A stretch of DNA of 64,000 nucleotides from JAAELZ01 sp965223465 (GCA_965223465.1 OZ245025.1:682001-746000); one strand, 5' to 3'; shown: positions 8,138 through 17,379, counted from the first letter of the stretch. Made by a program: numbers and translations. Notes: a model not told the origin generated them from the letters alone.

Positions 8138-10009
8138 CTATAGGTTCACGCTTTTCATCGCACCAATTTGGCTGACATACCAAAATGGATTGCTTCGTAG
8201 GGTTGTCTCACCACGATTTAGCGCAGATAGCGCCAGTTGGTATAAACCCTCATCTTGGAGCTTGCCAGCATTGTACAGCTCAATAGTCGTTTGTATGATA
8301 CTGGCGGAAGGGGAGCGGCTCGCGTCTTCAGCCAATATCTCCTCACCGTCAGCAGGGGGGAGCAAGGAAGAATCAGCGTATGACCAGGCATTGTTTTGAT
8401 AAAATCGCCGCCAACCCTGGGTTAGAACGGCATCGGCGAGTTGATAGTCGGCGTCCTCACCGCTTAGCTCAGCAAAGCGCAGCAGGCCTTCCGCCACATA
8501 GGCATAGTCTTCAATGGCGGCGCTACCAATTAGTTGGCCCTGCGCCTGACTGCGTGTAAGTTGCGCATTACGCCATAGGGTTTGCATGATAAAGGTTTTT
8601 AACGCTTCCGCTTGTTGTCGGTAGCGCGGCTCATCAAGCCTTTTTGCGGCGACTGCAAATGCGGAAAGTGCCAAGGCATTCCAGCTGGCCAGCAGTTTGT
8701 CGTCTGTTGGAAGCACGCGTTGTGCACGCTTTTTGATTAACTTGGTTTTGGCCGATTGCAGTAGCCTATTCGCCTCTGAAACGCTTAACGCTAAGTGATC
8801 GGCAATTTCAGTCAGCGGTTTGGCTGCGCGTAAATGATTACCGCCCTCTAATTCGTTGGGGCGGTCGGTTTGCCAAGCCACACTAAAGGCTTGATATTCC
8901 GCTTTACTCAGCGTATTTTTTAGCTGTTCAGCCTCCCATAAATAGTAACCTCCCTCAACATCTTGATCGTCAACCGCCGAAAAAGAAGCATATAACGCAC
9001 CGCTTGAATGGCGCATTTCGCGCATCATGAAATCCAGTGTATCGCGCGCGATACCGGTGTATCCGGGGTTATTTAACACCTCGCCGGCTTTAAGATATAA
9101 AAGCGCCAAATTCGCATTGTCGTACAGCATTTTTTCAAAATGCGGGATTTCCCACGCCGGGTCGACTACATAGCGATAAAACCCACCCGCGAGATGGTCG
9201 CGCATGCCATTGTCGGCCATCGCTCGCAGGCTAAGATGGAGAAACTCGACAAGCTCAGGGTTGCGATTATCTGCCAGGCTATTGAGTAAAAAGGTCAGCT
9301 GGGGTACCGACGGAAACTTGTTGATTTGTCCAAAGCCGCCTTCGATGGTGTCTGCATGCGCCATGATTTTCGCAATAGCAATATTATGCAGCTCATGGAC
9401 CATTTCGGGTTGGAGATGGGGTTTTGTGTCCGGGAAGCTGATCGGCTCTTTTTCATCCAATGCCAGTGCCCGTATACGCGTACTTTGTTGCTGCCATAAT
9501 TCGGATATCTTCTCAAGCAAGCTGAGAAATTGGGGCTGTGGTTGGTAGAGCACGGCATACACTGGCAGACCGTCCGGTGACATAAACACGTTCAACGGCC
9601 AACCACCACGCTTGATGGTCGCTTGGGCATAAGTCATTAGGCGTTTATCCAGCGCTGGTTCTAGTTCACGGTCAATTTTTACGGAAATAAAATGTTTATT
9701 CAGTATTTGTGCGACCGCGTCATTTTGGTAGCTTTCCCGCTGCATTACGTGGCACCAGTGGCAGGAAAAATAACCGCTGGAGAGCAAGATCAGTTTGTTT
9801 TCGCGTTTGGCTCGTGCGATGACTGCTGGTTGCCAGTCTTGCCAGGCGACCGGGTCGCTACCGTGCAGGGCGAGATACGGAGAAGGGTGGTTTTCAAGCT
9901 GATTATTCAGGCCTTTGTCTGTATCCGCATGGGCGGGTTGTACTATGAGATTGAGCGCGAGTGCACATAGCCATAAACGAATATCGCGATGGTGTGTTTT
10001 GATCAGCAT
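8138..10009 (-). CDS. Exported DUF255 thioredoxin-fold protein (YyaL/SPATA20-like)
   Basis: Large protein (623 aa) with an N-terminal thioredoxin-like DUF255 domain and a C-terminal six-hairpin glycosidase-like region, the arrangement of YyaL and SPATA20 proteins. The redox motif is CHWC in SGYFSCHWCHVM (about residues 83-86), and the signature GGWPLNVFMSPDG is present. Unlike many cytoplasmic members it has a hydrophobic N-terminus ending VQPAHA, so it is likely periplasmic. It follows tatC at a short distance and could be read from the same transcript. The biochemical role of the family is poorly known. Confidence 0.86.
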   Translation of the reverse strand: MLIKTHHRDIRLWLCALALNLIVQPAHADTDKGLNNQLENHPSPYLALHGSDPVAWQDWQPAVIARAKRENKLILLSSGYFSCHWCHVMQRESYQNDAVAQILNKHFISVKIDRELEPALDKRLMTYAQATIKRGGWPLNVFMSPDGLPVYAVLYQPQPQFLSLLEKISELWQQQSTRIRALALDEKEPISFPDTKPHLQPEMVHELHNIAIAKIMAHADTIEGGFGQINKFPSVPQLTFLLNSLADNRNPELVEFLHLSLRAMADNGMRDHLAGGFYRYVVDPAWEIPHFEKMLYDNANLALLYLKAGEVLNNPGYTGIARDTLDFMMREMRHSSGALYASFSAVDDQDVEGGYYLWEAEQLKNTLSKAEYQAFSVAWQTDRPNELEGGNHLRAAKPLTEIADHLALSVSEANRLLQSAKTKLIKKRAQRVLPTDDKLLASWNALALSAFAVAAKRLDEPRYRQQAEALKTFIMQTLWRNAQLTRSQAQGQLIGSAAIEDYAYVAEGLLRFAELSGEDADYQLADAVLTQGWRRFYQNNAWSYADSSLLPPADGEEILAEDASRSPSASIIQTTIELYNAGKLQDEGLYQLALSALNRGETTLRSNPFWYVSQIGAMKSVNL

Positions 10010-10056
10010 GGCGTTGAGACTACCATGGCAGGCGTAAGTTCATCGCAAAGTGTTAC

Positions 10057-10878
10057 TTACGAGTGTTCCTCTGGCGGTTTATCCAGTGCCTCTAACTCTT
10101 TTTCTGCGGCTTCAAATTCAGCGTCTATGTCGAGCTCGTCCTCTTCTTCCTCATCTTCCACATCGTCAGGTGCTTTGATGAAGGTTTTTGAGGCAAACAG
10201 GCCCGCTTCAAATAATATCCATACCGGTATGGCCAATAAGGTTTGCGAAAAAATATCCGGCGGTGTGAGCAGCATTCCAATGACAAAAGCGGAAATAATC
10301 ACATAAGGCCTTTTCTCAGCGAGTGATTCGGGGGTTGTTACACCCATTTTTACCAATAAGATAGTCGCAATGGGTACTTCAAAGGCTATTCCAAAGGCGA
10401 AGAACAGTTTGAGCACAAATCCTAAATAGGAATTGATATCCGTCATCACCGCCACACCCTCAGGCGCACTGGCCGTAAAAAATTTAAAAATCAGCGGGAA
10501 AACCACAAAATAGGAAAACGCAATACCCAGATAAAACAAGATGCTGCTGGATACCATCAGCGGAAACACCATGCGTTTTTCATGTTTATACAGCCCGGGC
10601 GCGACGAATGCCCACATCTGGTAAAGCAAGTAGGGAATGGCTACCGCAAACGCCACCGCAAAGGCGAACTTAAAAGGGACAAAGAAGGGCGCGTGCGGTT
10701 CGGTGGCGATCATACTGGTGCCCTGTGGGAGCTGTTCCATCAGGGGTTTTGCTAGAAATTCGTACAGTTCGTTTGCGACAATGGCAAACGGTATAAACAA
10801 GATGATCAGGGCGATAATTGATCGCATTAAGCGATCACGCAGTTCAAGCAGATGGGAAATAAGCGAGCCTTCTTCCAT
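10057..10878 (-). CDS. tatC: Twin-arginine translocase subunit TatC
   Basis: Integral inner-membrane subunit (273 aa) that recognises twin-arginine signal peptides and, with TatA and TatB, exports folded proteins. Six membrane segments are visible. The conserved N-terminal LISHLLELRDRLMRSI and the first periplasmic loop with AKPLMEQLP are present. The last 40 residues form an unusual very acidic tail (DDVEDEEEEDELD). It lies 5 bp after tatB. A likely client in this window is the multicopper oxidase at 58304. Confidence 0.95.
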   Translation of the reverse strand: MEEGSLISHLLELRDRLMRSIIALIILFIPFAIVANELYEFLAKPLMEQLPQGTSMIATEPHAPFFVPFKFAFAVAFAVAIPYLLYQMWAFVAPGLYKHEKRMVFPLMVSSSILFYLGIAFSYFVVFPLIFKFFTASAPEGVAVMTDINSYLGFVLKLFFAFGIAFEVPIATILLVKMGVTTPESLAEKRPYVIISAFVIGMLLTPPDIFSQTLLAIPVWILFEAGLFASKTFIKAPDDVEDEEEEDELDIDAEFEAAEKELEALDKPPEEHS

Positions 10879-10883
10879 TGGAT

Positions 10884-11396
10884 TTATGCTTTTTTAGATT
10901 TTTTGGATGAAGCCTTTGTCGCGGCTTTATTCGCTCGCTTTTTGCTTGACGTTTTATCCGATATTTTTTTATCTTTTTTCTTGCTTCTGGGTTTGGTGTT
11001 TTTGGCCGATTTTTTCGTTGATTGACTTTTGGGCTTGTTTTCAGGCTTACTTTTAGCCTTCTTTTGGGCTGTTTCAGTAGAATTATTCAAAGCATCTGCG
11101 ATCGCGTTATCCATTTCAGAAGTGTGCGATTTGACGTTCTGATCAGCTGCCTCAACCTGTGATTTAAACGCCACGCCTGCTTCGCGAATATCCTTGCCGA
11201 CATTCTTAAGTTCAGTGATTTCTGATGCATCTAATTCACTTTTGATATCAGCTTTCACTTCTCGTAGCATGCTACGCGCTTTACCTATCCATAAGCCAGC
11301 GGTGCGTGCCACTTTGGGTAGACGTTCTGGGCCAAGGATAATCAGCGCCATGACGCCAATAATCGCGACTTCCCAAAAGCCTACATCACCTATCAT
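10884..11396 (-). CDS. tatB: Sec-independent translocase protein TatB
   Basis: Single-span inner-membrane protein (170 aa) that passes Tat substrates from TatC to TatA. The N-terminal helix and the hinge glycine/proline are in WEVAIIGVMALIILGPERLP, followed by an amphipathic helix. The last 70 residues are extremely rich in Lys and Ser (for example KSAKNTKPRSKKKDKK), opposite in charge to the TatC tail. It is the middle gene of tatA-tatB-tatC. Confidence 0.94.
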   Translation of the reverse strand: MIGDVGFWEVAIIGVMALIILGPERLPKVARTAGLWIGKARSMLREVKADIKSELDASEITELKNVGKDIREAGVAFKSQVEAADQNVKSHTSEMDNAIADALNNSTETAQKKAKSKPENKPKSQSTKKSAKNTKPRSKKKDKKISDKTSSKKRANKAATKASSKKSKKA

Positions 11397-11425
11397 TACT
11401 TAAAACTACTAACCCAACTAAAAGC

Positions 11426-11629
11426 CTAGCTTTCTTTGGTTTTCTCTTCTTCAGCGCCGTCTTCGACTTCTTTGGCTTTGTCTTCTTCTTCCGACATGGC
11501 GGATTTAAAATTCTTTACCGCACCACCAATATCCCCGCCCATATTTTTCAGCTTTTTGGTCCCAAAAATCAGCACCACAATCAACAAAACAATTAAAAGC
11601 TGCCAAACGCTTATGCCACCTAAACCCAT
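11426..11629 (-). CDS. tatA: Sec-independent translocase protein TatA
   Basis: Small pore- or patch-forming subunit of the Tat system (67 aa). The start MGLGGISVWQLLIVLLIVVL gives the membrane helix, followed by the conserved FGTKKLKNMGGDIG hinge and amphipathic helix, and a short acidic tail. It is the first of three tat genes, downstream of hisE. Confidence 0.94.
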   Translation of the reverse strand: MGLGGISVWQLLIVLLIVVLIFGTKKLKNMGGDIGGAVKNFKSAMSEEEDKAKEVEDGAEEEKTKES

Positions 11630-11717
11630 GATTTAACCTCTGTACTATGTTAATTACCCACACCGTGATGCAATTTACCGCAAATTTGGTTTAATTGCTG
11701 GTGTTCTTACGCCTACT

Positions 11718-12038
11718 TTATTGGGTACGAGATGCCTTTTCTTCAATACCCGAAACGCCAAAACGATTTTCAAGCTCGTCCAGCACATCGCCCACGCTGG
11801 CTTTTTTATACGCCAGCAGAACCATGGTATGAAACCATAAATCTGCTACTTCGGACACTAACGCCTTCTGGTCGTTTGTTTCAGCGGCTAAAACGGCCTC
11901 TAATGATTCTTCATTCACTTTCTTTTGAATTTTCTCCAAACCTTGGTCAAATAAAGCGGCTACATACGACTCATTTGGGTCTTGTGCGCTGCGTTTTACG
12001 ATCACTTTATCAATTCGCTGGAGGATATCTTTACTCAT
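11718..12038 (-). CDS. hisE: Phosphoribosyl-ATP diphosphatase
   Basis: Second step of histidine biosynthesis: hydrolyses phosphoribosyl-ATP to phosphoribosyl-AMP. The protein (106 aa) is all-helical MazG-like, with the metal-binding signature EKIQKKVNEESLEAVLAA and the later EVADLWFHTMVLLA. Here it is separate from hisI, not fused as in E. coli. It is 25 bp downstream of hisI in the same run. Confidence 0.95.
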   Translation of the reverse strand: MSKDILQRIDKVIVKRSAQDPNESYVAALFDQGLEKIQKKVNEESLEAVLAAETNDQKALVSEVADLWFHTMVLLAYKKASVGDVLDELENRFGVSGIEEKASRTQ

Positions 12039-12063
12039 CAGACTATTTTACTCGCCATAAGGC

Positions 12064-12459
12064 CTACTGGTAGATATCTTTTGGATCTTTTTTGACTGGC
12101 TCAACGTCTATCCAGTGACCGTCTTCAAAGCGTTTGTAGAAACAGTGCGCGCGGCCTGTATGACAGGCAATCCCGCCAATTTGTTCAACTTGCATCAGGA
12201 TAACATCATCATCGCAATCTAAACGAATCTCTTTCAGGGTTTGTACGTGCCCAGATTCTTCCCCCTTGCGCCACAGTTTTTGGCGTGAGCGCGAGTAGTA
12301 AATGGCGCGGCCTTCAGCAACCGTCGCGGCCAGCGCTTCTCGGTTCATCCATGCCATCATTAAGATTTGCCCGGTTTTATAGTCCTGCGCTATAGCAGGA
12401 ACCAGCCCATCTTTGGTCCACTTGATTTGTTCCAGCCACTGCTTGTTTGGTTCTGTCAT
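12064..12459 (-). CDS. hisI: Phosphoribosyl-AMP cyclohydrolase
   Basis: Third step of histidine biosynthesis: opens the adenine ring of phosphoribosyl-AMP. The protein (131 aa) has the zinc and magnesium signature in RLDCDDDVILMQVEQIG and CHTGRAHCFY, with the conserved WRKGEESGH. Its start overlaps the end of hisF by 4 bp, indicating translational coupling. Confidence 0.95.
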   Translation of the reverse strand: MTEPNKQWLEQIKWTKDGLVPAIAQDYKTGQILMMAWMNREALAATVAEGRAIYYSRSRQKLWRKGEESGHVQTLKEIRLDCDDDVILMQVEQIGGIACHTGRAHCFYKRFEDGHWIDVEPVKKDPKDIYQ

Positions 12460-13229
12460 ATCCGCATCTCGATTCCGGCCGCCGCCATATGTGCCTTGGC
12501 CTGTTGCACGCTGTAATCGCCAAAATGAAAAATACTCGCAGCGAGTACCGCATCAGCACCACCTTTTAGCACGCCATCAACTAGATGATCCAAATTGCCA
12601 ACACCACCTGAAGCGATTACGGGAATGCTGACTGCATCACATATGGCGCGTGTAAGAGGCAGGTTAAAACCGTCACGTGTGCCGTCGCGATCCATGCTGG
12701 TGAGTAGGATTTCGCCTGCGCCGTTATCCTGCATTTTTTTCGCCCAATCAACAGCATCCAAACCAGTTGGCTTACGCCCACCATGGGTGAAAATTTCCCA
12801 GCGCGGCGCCTCATTATCTGTGCTGACGGTTTTTGCGTCGATAGAAACCACGATACACTGGTTACCAAAATGTTTGCTGGCTTCGCTAATAAAATCCGGG
12901 TTGAATACCGCGGTGGTATTGATGCCGACTTTATCCGCTCCGGCATGCAGCATGCGATGAATGTCTTCCAGCTTGCGAATGCCGCCCCCGACGGTGAGCG
13001 GAATAAATACTTGATCAGCGACATGCTCAACCACATGCACGATGGTATCTCGATCATCCGAACTGGCGGTAATATCCAGAAAAGTAATTTCATCCGCGCC
13101 TTGGTCGTCGTAGCGTTTAGCTACTTCTACCGGATCTCCTGCATCGCGAATATCGACAAATTGCACACCTTTAACCACGCGACCTGCATCGACATCCAGG
13201 CAGGGGATAATGCGTTTTGCCAACCCCAT
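12456..13229 (-). CDS. hisF: Imidazole glycerol phosphate synthase subunit HisF
   Basis: Cyclase subunit of IGP synthase (257 aa), a TIM barrel that uses ammonia from HisH to make the imidazole ring and AICAR. The catalytic Asp lies in IIPCLDVDAGRVVKG and the second in DRDGTRDGFN. Phosphate loops GGGIR and ASGGVG are present. The frame is open 6 codons upstream, but the ATG at 13229 is chosen because it overlaps the hisA stop as TGATG and matches the family start MGLAKRIIPCLD. Confidence 0.96.
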   Translation of the reverse strand: MGLAKRIIPCLDVDAGRVVKGVQFVDIRDAGDPVEVAKRYDDQGADEITFLDITASSDDRDTIVHVVEHVADQVFIPLTVGGGIRKLEDIHRMLHAGADKVGINTTAVFNPDFISEASKHFGNQCIVVSIDAKTVSTDNEAPRWEIFTHGGRKPTGLDAVDWAKKMQDNGAGEILLTSMDRDGTRDGFNLPLTRAICDAVSIPVIASGGVGNLDHLVDGVLKGGADAVLAASIFHFGDYSVQQAKAHMAAAGIEMRI

Positions 13230-13978
13230 CAGTTTTGCTCCTCGCACAAGCGATCCAGCAATGCTTGACCCTTGGCGAAATCCAGCGAGCCTTCATAGAT
13301 GGCGCGCCCGGTAATCGCGCCAGACAAATTACATCCGGTGGTGCGCGCTAACTGTTCTAGATCACTTAGTTGGTGCACACCACCTGCTGCGATAATTGGA
13401 GTATTGATAGATTCTGCTAGGATATGGGTATTCTCCGCATTGGCGCCTTGCATCATGCCATCGCGGTTGATGTCGGTATAAATAATTGCACTGATACCGT
13501 CTCGCTCAAATTGTTTCGCCAAATCGACCAGGCCCAGATCGGTGACATTCAGCCAGCCTTCGGTAGCGACCTGATTACCTTTGGCATCCAGCCCAACGAT
13601 TACGTGTTGCCCACCGAACCGTTGGCATAAGCGTGTGATAAACGCCGGCTCATCCACCGCCTTGGTGCCGATAATGACGTAGGAAACACCCGCTTTAAGA
13701 TAAGTCTCAACCGTCGCCTCATTGCGGATGCCGCCGCCTATTTGCACCGGTAATTCAGGGTAACGCTGGCAGATTTGCTTGACGATATCAGCATTGACAG
13801 GTTCGCCCGCTTTGGCGCCATCCAGATCAACAATATGCAGGCGTCGCGCACCGGCCTCCACCCATTTGCTTGCCACGGCGACTGGATCGGTGTCAAATAC
13901 GGTTTTATCATCATAATTGCCCTGGCGCAGACGCACGCACTGGCCATCAATTAAGTCAATTGCAGGGATCAGTAACAT
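13229..13978 (-). CDS. hisA: ProFAR isomerase
   Basis: 1-(5-phosphoribosyl)-5-[(5-phosphoribosylamino)methylideneamino]imidazole-4-carboxamide isomerase (249 aa), a TIM barrel homologous to HisF. The catalytic Asp is in IPAIDLIDGQCVRL, and the second acidic position in YTDINRDGMMQG. GGGIR and AAGGV phosphate loops are present. It starts 2 bp after the hisH stop and its stop overlaps hisF. Confidence 0.96.
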   Translation of the reverse strand: MLLIPAIDLIDGQCVRLRQGNYDDKTVFDTDPVAVASKWVEAGARRLHIVDLDGAKAGEPVNADIVKQICQRYPELPVQIGGGIRNEATVETYLKAGVSYVIIGTKAVDEPAFITRLCQRFGGQHVIVGLDAKGNQVATEGWLNVTDLGLVDLAKQFERDGISAIIYTDINRDGMMQGANAENTHILAESINTPIIAAGGVHQLSDLEQLARTTGCNLSGAITGRAIYEGSLDFAKGQALLDRLCEEQN

Positions 13979-13980
13979 TT

Positions 13981-14619
13981 TTAGTTTGCTGGATTCCAGT
14001 GAACAAAGTTTTCGATCAGGCGTAGCCCATCATGCTGGCTTTTTTCCGGGTGAAATTGCACTGCAAATAAGTTATCTTTTGCAGCTGCTGCGGTAAACGA
14101 AAGGCCGTAATCGCAGCGCCCAGCAAGATGGTTGGGATTCTCACAATGGGCAAAATAGCTGTGCACGAAGTAAAAACGCGCACCCTCTTTGATTCCCGCC
14201 CAAAGCGGATGGGTTTGCGTTTGGGCCACATTGTTCCAACCCATGTGGGGGATACTCAGATGCGCTTGGTCGGTAGGAAGGTGTGCGTCAAAGTGATCGA
14301 CCTTGCCCGGCAGTATGTTAAGGCAATGCGCTTCTTCATACTCGCTACTGGATTCAAACAGTGCTTGCAGTCCCAAACAGATTCCCAATACGGGTTTCTC
14401 GCGTAGTACCTGATCGATCACTTCGCGGATGTGTTCCTGTTCGAGTTGTTTCATCCAGGTGCCGATGGCGCCCTGGCCGGGCAGAACGATGCGCTCTGCC
14501 TGTGCAATCACTTCCGGCAGATGACTAATCACAACTTTGCGCTTGGGGGCGACATGTTCGACCGCTTTTGCAACTGAGCGCAGGTTTCCTGTGCCCAGAT
14601 CAACCACCACGATACTCAT
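13981..14619 (-). CDS. hisH: Imidazole glycerol phosphate synthase subunit HisH
   Basis: Class I glutamine amidotransferase subunit (212 aa) that delivers ammonia to HisF. The catalytic cysteine lies in VLGICLGLQALFE (about residue 82), and the His/Glu pair in AVQFHPEKSQ near the C-terminus. The oxyanion region is near VLPGQGAIG. Its first base follows the last base of hisB directly. Confidence 0.96.
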   Translation of the reverse strand: MSIVVVDLGTGNLRSVAKAVEHVAPKRKVVISHLPEVIAQAERIVLPGQGAIGTWMKQLEQEHIREVIDQVLREKPVLGICLGLQALFESSSEYEEAHCLNILPGKVDHFDAHLPTDQAHLSIPHMGWNNVAQTQTHPLWAGIKEGARFYFVHSYFAHCENPNHLAGRCDYGLSFTAAAAKDNLFAVQFHPEKSQHDGLRLIENFVHWNPAN

Positions 14620-15213
14620 TTATAGCGAACCTTTAGTCGACGGAATGGTATGGCTATTGCGTGGGTCGAAAGAGACCGCCATGCGTAAGGCGCGTCCGAA
14701 GGCCTTAAAAATGGTCTCAACGATATGGTGCGAATTTTCCCCGCGAATATTGTCAATGTGCAGGGTGACCAAGGCATGATTACAAAAGCCCTGGAAAAAC
14801 TCATGCACCAATTCAGTCTCAAAACTACCGATATTTTTACCCGGGTATTTCACCTTTTCCACCAACTGTGGGCGACCGGATAAATCAATCACGACCCGGC
14901 TTAAGGCCTCGTCCAGGGGCACATAAGCATGCCCATAGCGCACGATTCCTTGTTTATCACCGACTGCCTGGGCGACCGCCTGGCCGAGCGTGATACCAAT
15001 GTCTTCAACCGTATGATGCGCATCGATCTCAAGATCGCCTTTGGCATTGACGGTCAGATCTACCAGACCATGGCGCGCGATTTGATCCAGCATGTGATCT
15101 AGAAAAGGCACGCCGGTGGTAAATTCTGCCCTGCCGGTTCCATCAAGGTTGAGCTCGATTTCGATCTGGGTTTCGTTGGTGTTGCGAGCGACGCTCGCTG
15201 TTCGGTTAGACAC
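14620..15213 (-). CDS. hisB: Imidazoleglycerol-phosphate dehydratase
   Basis: Sixth step of histidine biosynthesis (197 aa). The manganese-binding His motifs are present: HMLDQIARHG, DAHHTVEDIGITLG, HEFFQGFCNHA and GENSHHIVETIFKAFGRAL. It is the monofunctional form, without the phosphatase domain fused in E. coli. It is the first gene of the minus-strand run hisB-hisH-hisA-hisF-hisI-hisE-tatA-tatB-tatC. Confidence 0.96.
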   Translation of the reverse strand: MSNRTASVARNTNETQIEIELNLDGTGRAEFTTGVPFLDHMLDQIARHGLVDLTVNAKGDLEIDAHHTVEDIGITLGQAVAQAVGDKQGIVRYGHAYVPLDEALSRVVIDLSGRPQLVEKVKYPGKNIGSFETELVHEFFQGFCNHALVTLHIDNIRGENSHHIVETIFKAFGRALRMAVSFDPRNSHTIPSTKGSL

Positions 15214-15315
15214 AGTAATTGCCAGGTAGTGTTTAATCGCGGTATTGTAACGGATGTAAGTGCTGATTTAATAGCTTTTGCTTACGCTTTTAATATTATT
15301 GTTTGACTTTATAAT

Positions 15316-15477
15316 AACAATATAACTATTTGTATTATTGGGGTAAAAATATCTTATACGCGAGAAGGAAATCCCTATGCCAATAGTGTGCGTAGCATTG
15401 AGGCTGGGGTTAACTGGGTAAACTTAATTTCAGCGCAGCAGCTTCGCGCGTTCTGGCAGGAGAATCTGGCCAGCTAA
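15316..15477 (+). pseudogene. Short orphan open frame, possible gene remnant
   Basis: Between hisB and the cupin gene, a plus-strand frame runs without stop into TAA at 15475. It reads in part SYTREGNPYANSVRSIEAG and WVNLISAQQLRAFWQENLAS, which has the composition of a real C-terminus. No ATG or ribosome site precedes it and I do not recognise the family. It may be the 3-prime end of a deleted gene, or chance. Confidence 0.25.
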
Positions 15478-15480
15478 TTA

Positions 15481-15846
15481 TTACACCCAAACATCATTTT
15501 CGGCGGTCAGCGCACTCCTGGCTTCACCGGTGTTTACTACGCCTTTGGGTTCTATAAGCATAGTTTTACACTCATTTTGAGCAACGGGTTTGTGCGCCAC
15601 GCCTTTTGGAACGACGAACATTTCGCCAGATTCGAGGGTGACTTTCCCATCTCTAAACTCTATATCCAGCGTACCTTCTATAACCATGAATACCTCATCC
15701 GTATCTGCATGATCATGCCACATGAATTCGCCTTGTACTTTTGCAAGTTTAAACTGGTAGTCGTTCATCTCGGCGATGACTTTGGGAGACCAATGATCAT
15801 CAAATTTCGACAATTTGTCGTTAAAATTAATAGGTGCAAATTTCAT
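15481..15846 (-). CDS. Cupin domain-containing protein
   Basis: Small single-cupin protein (121 aa). Motif 1 reads WHDHADTDEVFMVIEGTLDI (about residues 43-62) and motif 2 reads GEMFVVPKGVAHKPVA, together giving the usual His/His/Glu/His metal site. Such proteins are isomerases, dioxygenase-like enzymes or sensors; nothing narrows the choice. It is 30 bp downstream of the EamA gene on the same strand and may be cotranscribed. Confidence 0.88.
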   Translation of the reverse strand: MKFAPINFNDKLSKFDDHWSPKVIAEMNDYQFKLAKVQGEFMWHDHADTDEVFMVIEGTLDIEFRDGKVTLESGEMFVVPKGVAHKPVAQNECKTMLIEPKGVVNTGEARSALTAENDVWV

Positions 15847-15876
15847 GTACTTTTCTAGTTAGTTAAGTGAAGTGTA

Positions 15877-16839
15877 TTAATCCTCAGGTCTTGCGTAAAC
15901 AGCCACACGCGGTTTTGATTGCATAATTGAGACAGCACCAATAACCAAGACCAGGCCAAATACTTGGGGCCAGCCGAAGTATTCACCCAGCAAAAGCACC
16001 GCAAATAATGAGGTCGTTATCGGGCCAATTGTGCCGGTTATCGCAGTTTTGGCGGGGCCAAGGTGGGAAATCGCCGCCGCCATTAAAAAGGTAGGAAAGA
16101 CCGTGGCTAGAATTGCCATCGCCACCACCAGCCAAAAAGCAGGCATTGGGATGATTAGTTGATGCCAATCCTGGGTTAACGCAAAGTGGAGCAGGGCGAC
16201 AATACTGCTGGTGATCATCGCGATGACGGTGAACTCTTTGGCGCCTATTTCATCAATAATAGGTTTGCTGAGCACGATATATAACGAAAACGCGATCGCT
16301 GAAAGTAACACCCAAACCGAGCCCACCAGTGCGCCATGACCAAGCTGTTGCCAGTCACTCACCATAATGACCGCAATGCCGATGTACGAAAGCAACAAGG
16401 CAACACCGATTCGCTTCGTTAAGCGAGTTTTTAGCAGTAGCCACGATAAAATCGCCACCCAGGTCGGATAACTAAATAAAATCAAGCGCTCCAGTTGCGC
16501 AGTAATGGTTTGCAAGCCCTGAAGATCCAGCAACGATGCCAGATAATAGCCAAGCATACCGACCAGAGTTGCTTTGAAAAACCAATTGAGGTGTTTACTA
16601 TTTTTGCTGGAACGCTGTGGCTTTCTAAGCCAGATGATGATACCAATCACAATATAGATGGGCAATGAAATCAGCATTCGCCACGTGAGCAGGGTAATCG
16701 CGCTTAAATCGTACACATAGATCAACTTAACAAGTATTGGTTTGAACGAAAACAATAGCGCCGCACTGATGGCGTAAATCAAGCCCAGATTGGGTTTTAG
16801 TGCAGCTAGAAATCGACTGGCTGCAGCGGGTGAAGTCAA
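15877..16839 (-). CDS. EamA/DMT family transporter
   Basis: Ten-span inner-membrane carrier of the drug/metabolite transporter superfamily (320 aa). It contains two EamA repeats, the first with ALLFSFKPILVKLIY and the second with LSAIAFSLYIVLSKPIID. The C-terminal LLLGEYFGWPQVFGLVLVIG is typical. It is likely an exporter of a small metabolite. Its first codons overlap the stop of the upstream phosphatase gene by 4 bp. Confidence 0.88.
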   Translation of the reverse strand: MTSPAAASRFLAALKPNLGLIYAISAALLFSFKPILVKLIYVYDLSAITLLTWRMLISLPIYIVIGIIIWLRKPQRSSKNSKHLNWFFKATLVGMLGYYLASLLDLQGLQTITAQLERLILFSYPTWVAILSWLLLKTRLTKRIGVALLLSYIGIAVIMVSDWQQLGHGALVGSVWVLLSAIAFSLYIVLSKPIIDEIGAKEFTVIAMITSSIVALLHFALTQDWHQLIIPMPAFWLVVAMAILATVFPTFLMAAAISHLGPAKTAITGTIGPITTSLFAVLLLGEYFGWPQVFGLVLVIGAVSIMQSKPRVAVYARPED

Positions 16840-17336
16840 AGTTCCTTAGGCCGCTGTAATACTATGAGCTCTGGGTTGAGTAAATCATCAAATTCAATCA
16901 CAGCGATGTTGGCTGTCGTCATCAGTTTCCCGCTTGCAGTGAGCGGTGCTTCTGGGCAATAATGCATGAGGACACCATCCATTCCGGGGTTGTGGGCAAT
17001 CAGCATGATGGATTCATGTGTATTTAAATGCGATTTCACCAGGTCAACCAGGGTATGGGTTGAAGCCAGATACATACTATCTAAGTCGATTTGCTCTATT
17101 GCGTCTAAATCCACATCGGCAGATTGCATCGCCAGTAAAAATAGTTGCTTAGTTTGCTGCGTGCGCCGTGCGGTCGAGCATAAAATCAGCTCGGGTAGTT
17201 CGTGTTCTACCGCCATCCACTTGCCCATTTTTCCAGAATCTTGTACACCACGTTTACTAAGGGGGCGCTCAAAATCGGTTAGGCCGTATTGACTCCAATC
17301 TGATTTGGCATGCCGCATTAGGATAAGTCGTTTCAT
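16836..17336 (-). CDS. SixA-type histidine phosphatase
   Basis: Histidine phosphatase superfamily (166 aa). The nucleophile is in the RHG-like motif LMRHAKSDWSQYG at the N-terminus, and a second catalytic His is in AHNPGMD. Size and motifs match SixA-like phosphohistidine phosphatases, which dephosphorylate HPt-type proteins in E. coli; the target here is unknown. It is translationally coupled to the EamA gene. Confidence 0.85.
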   Translation of the reverse strand: MKRLILMRHAKSDWSQYGLTDFERPLSKRGVQDSGKMGKWMAVEHELPELILCSTARRTQQTKQLFLLAMQSADVDLDAIEQIDLDSMYLASTHTLVDLVKSHLNTHESIMLIAHNPGMDGVLMHYCPEAPLTASGKLMTTANIAVIEFDDLLNPELIVLQRPKEL

Positions 17337-17379
17337 GGGGTGTCGACCTGTTTAATGTAGATACCTGATATTTAAGCAC

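Noticed and set aside
9989..10306. Serine-rich plus-strand frame over tatC
   Set aside because: It is the antisense shadow of the acidic TatC tail.
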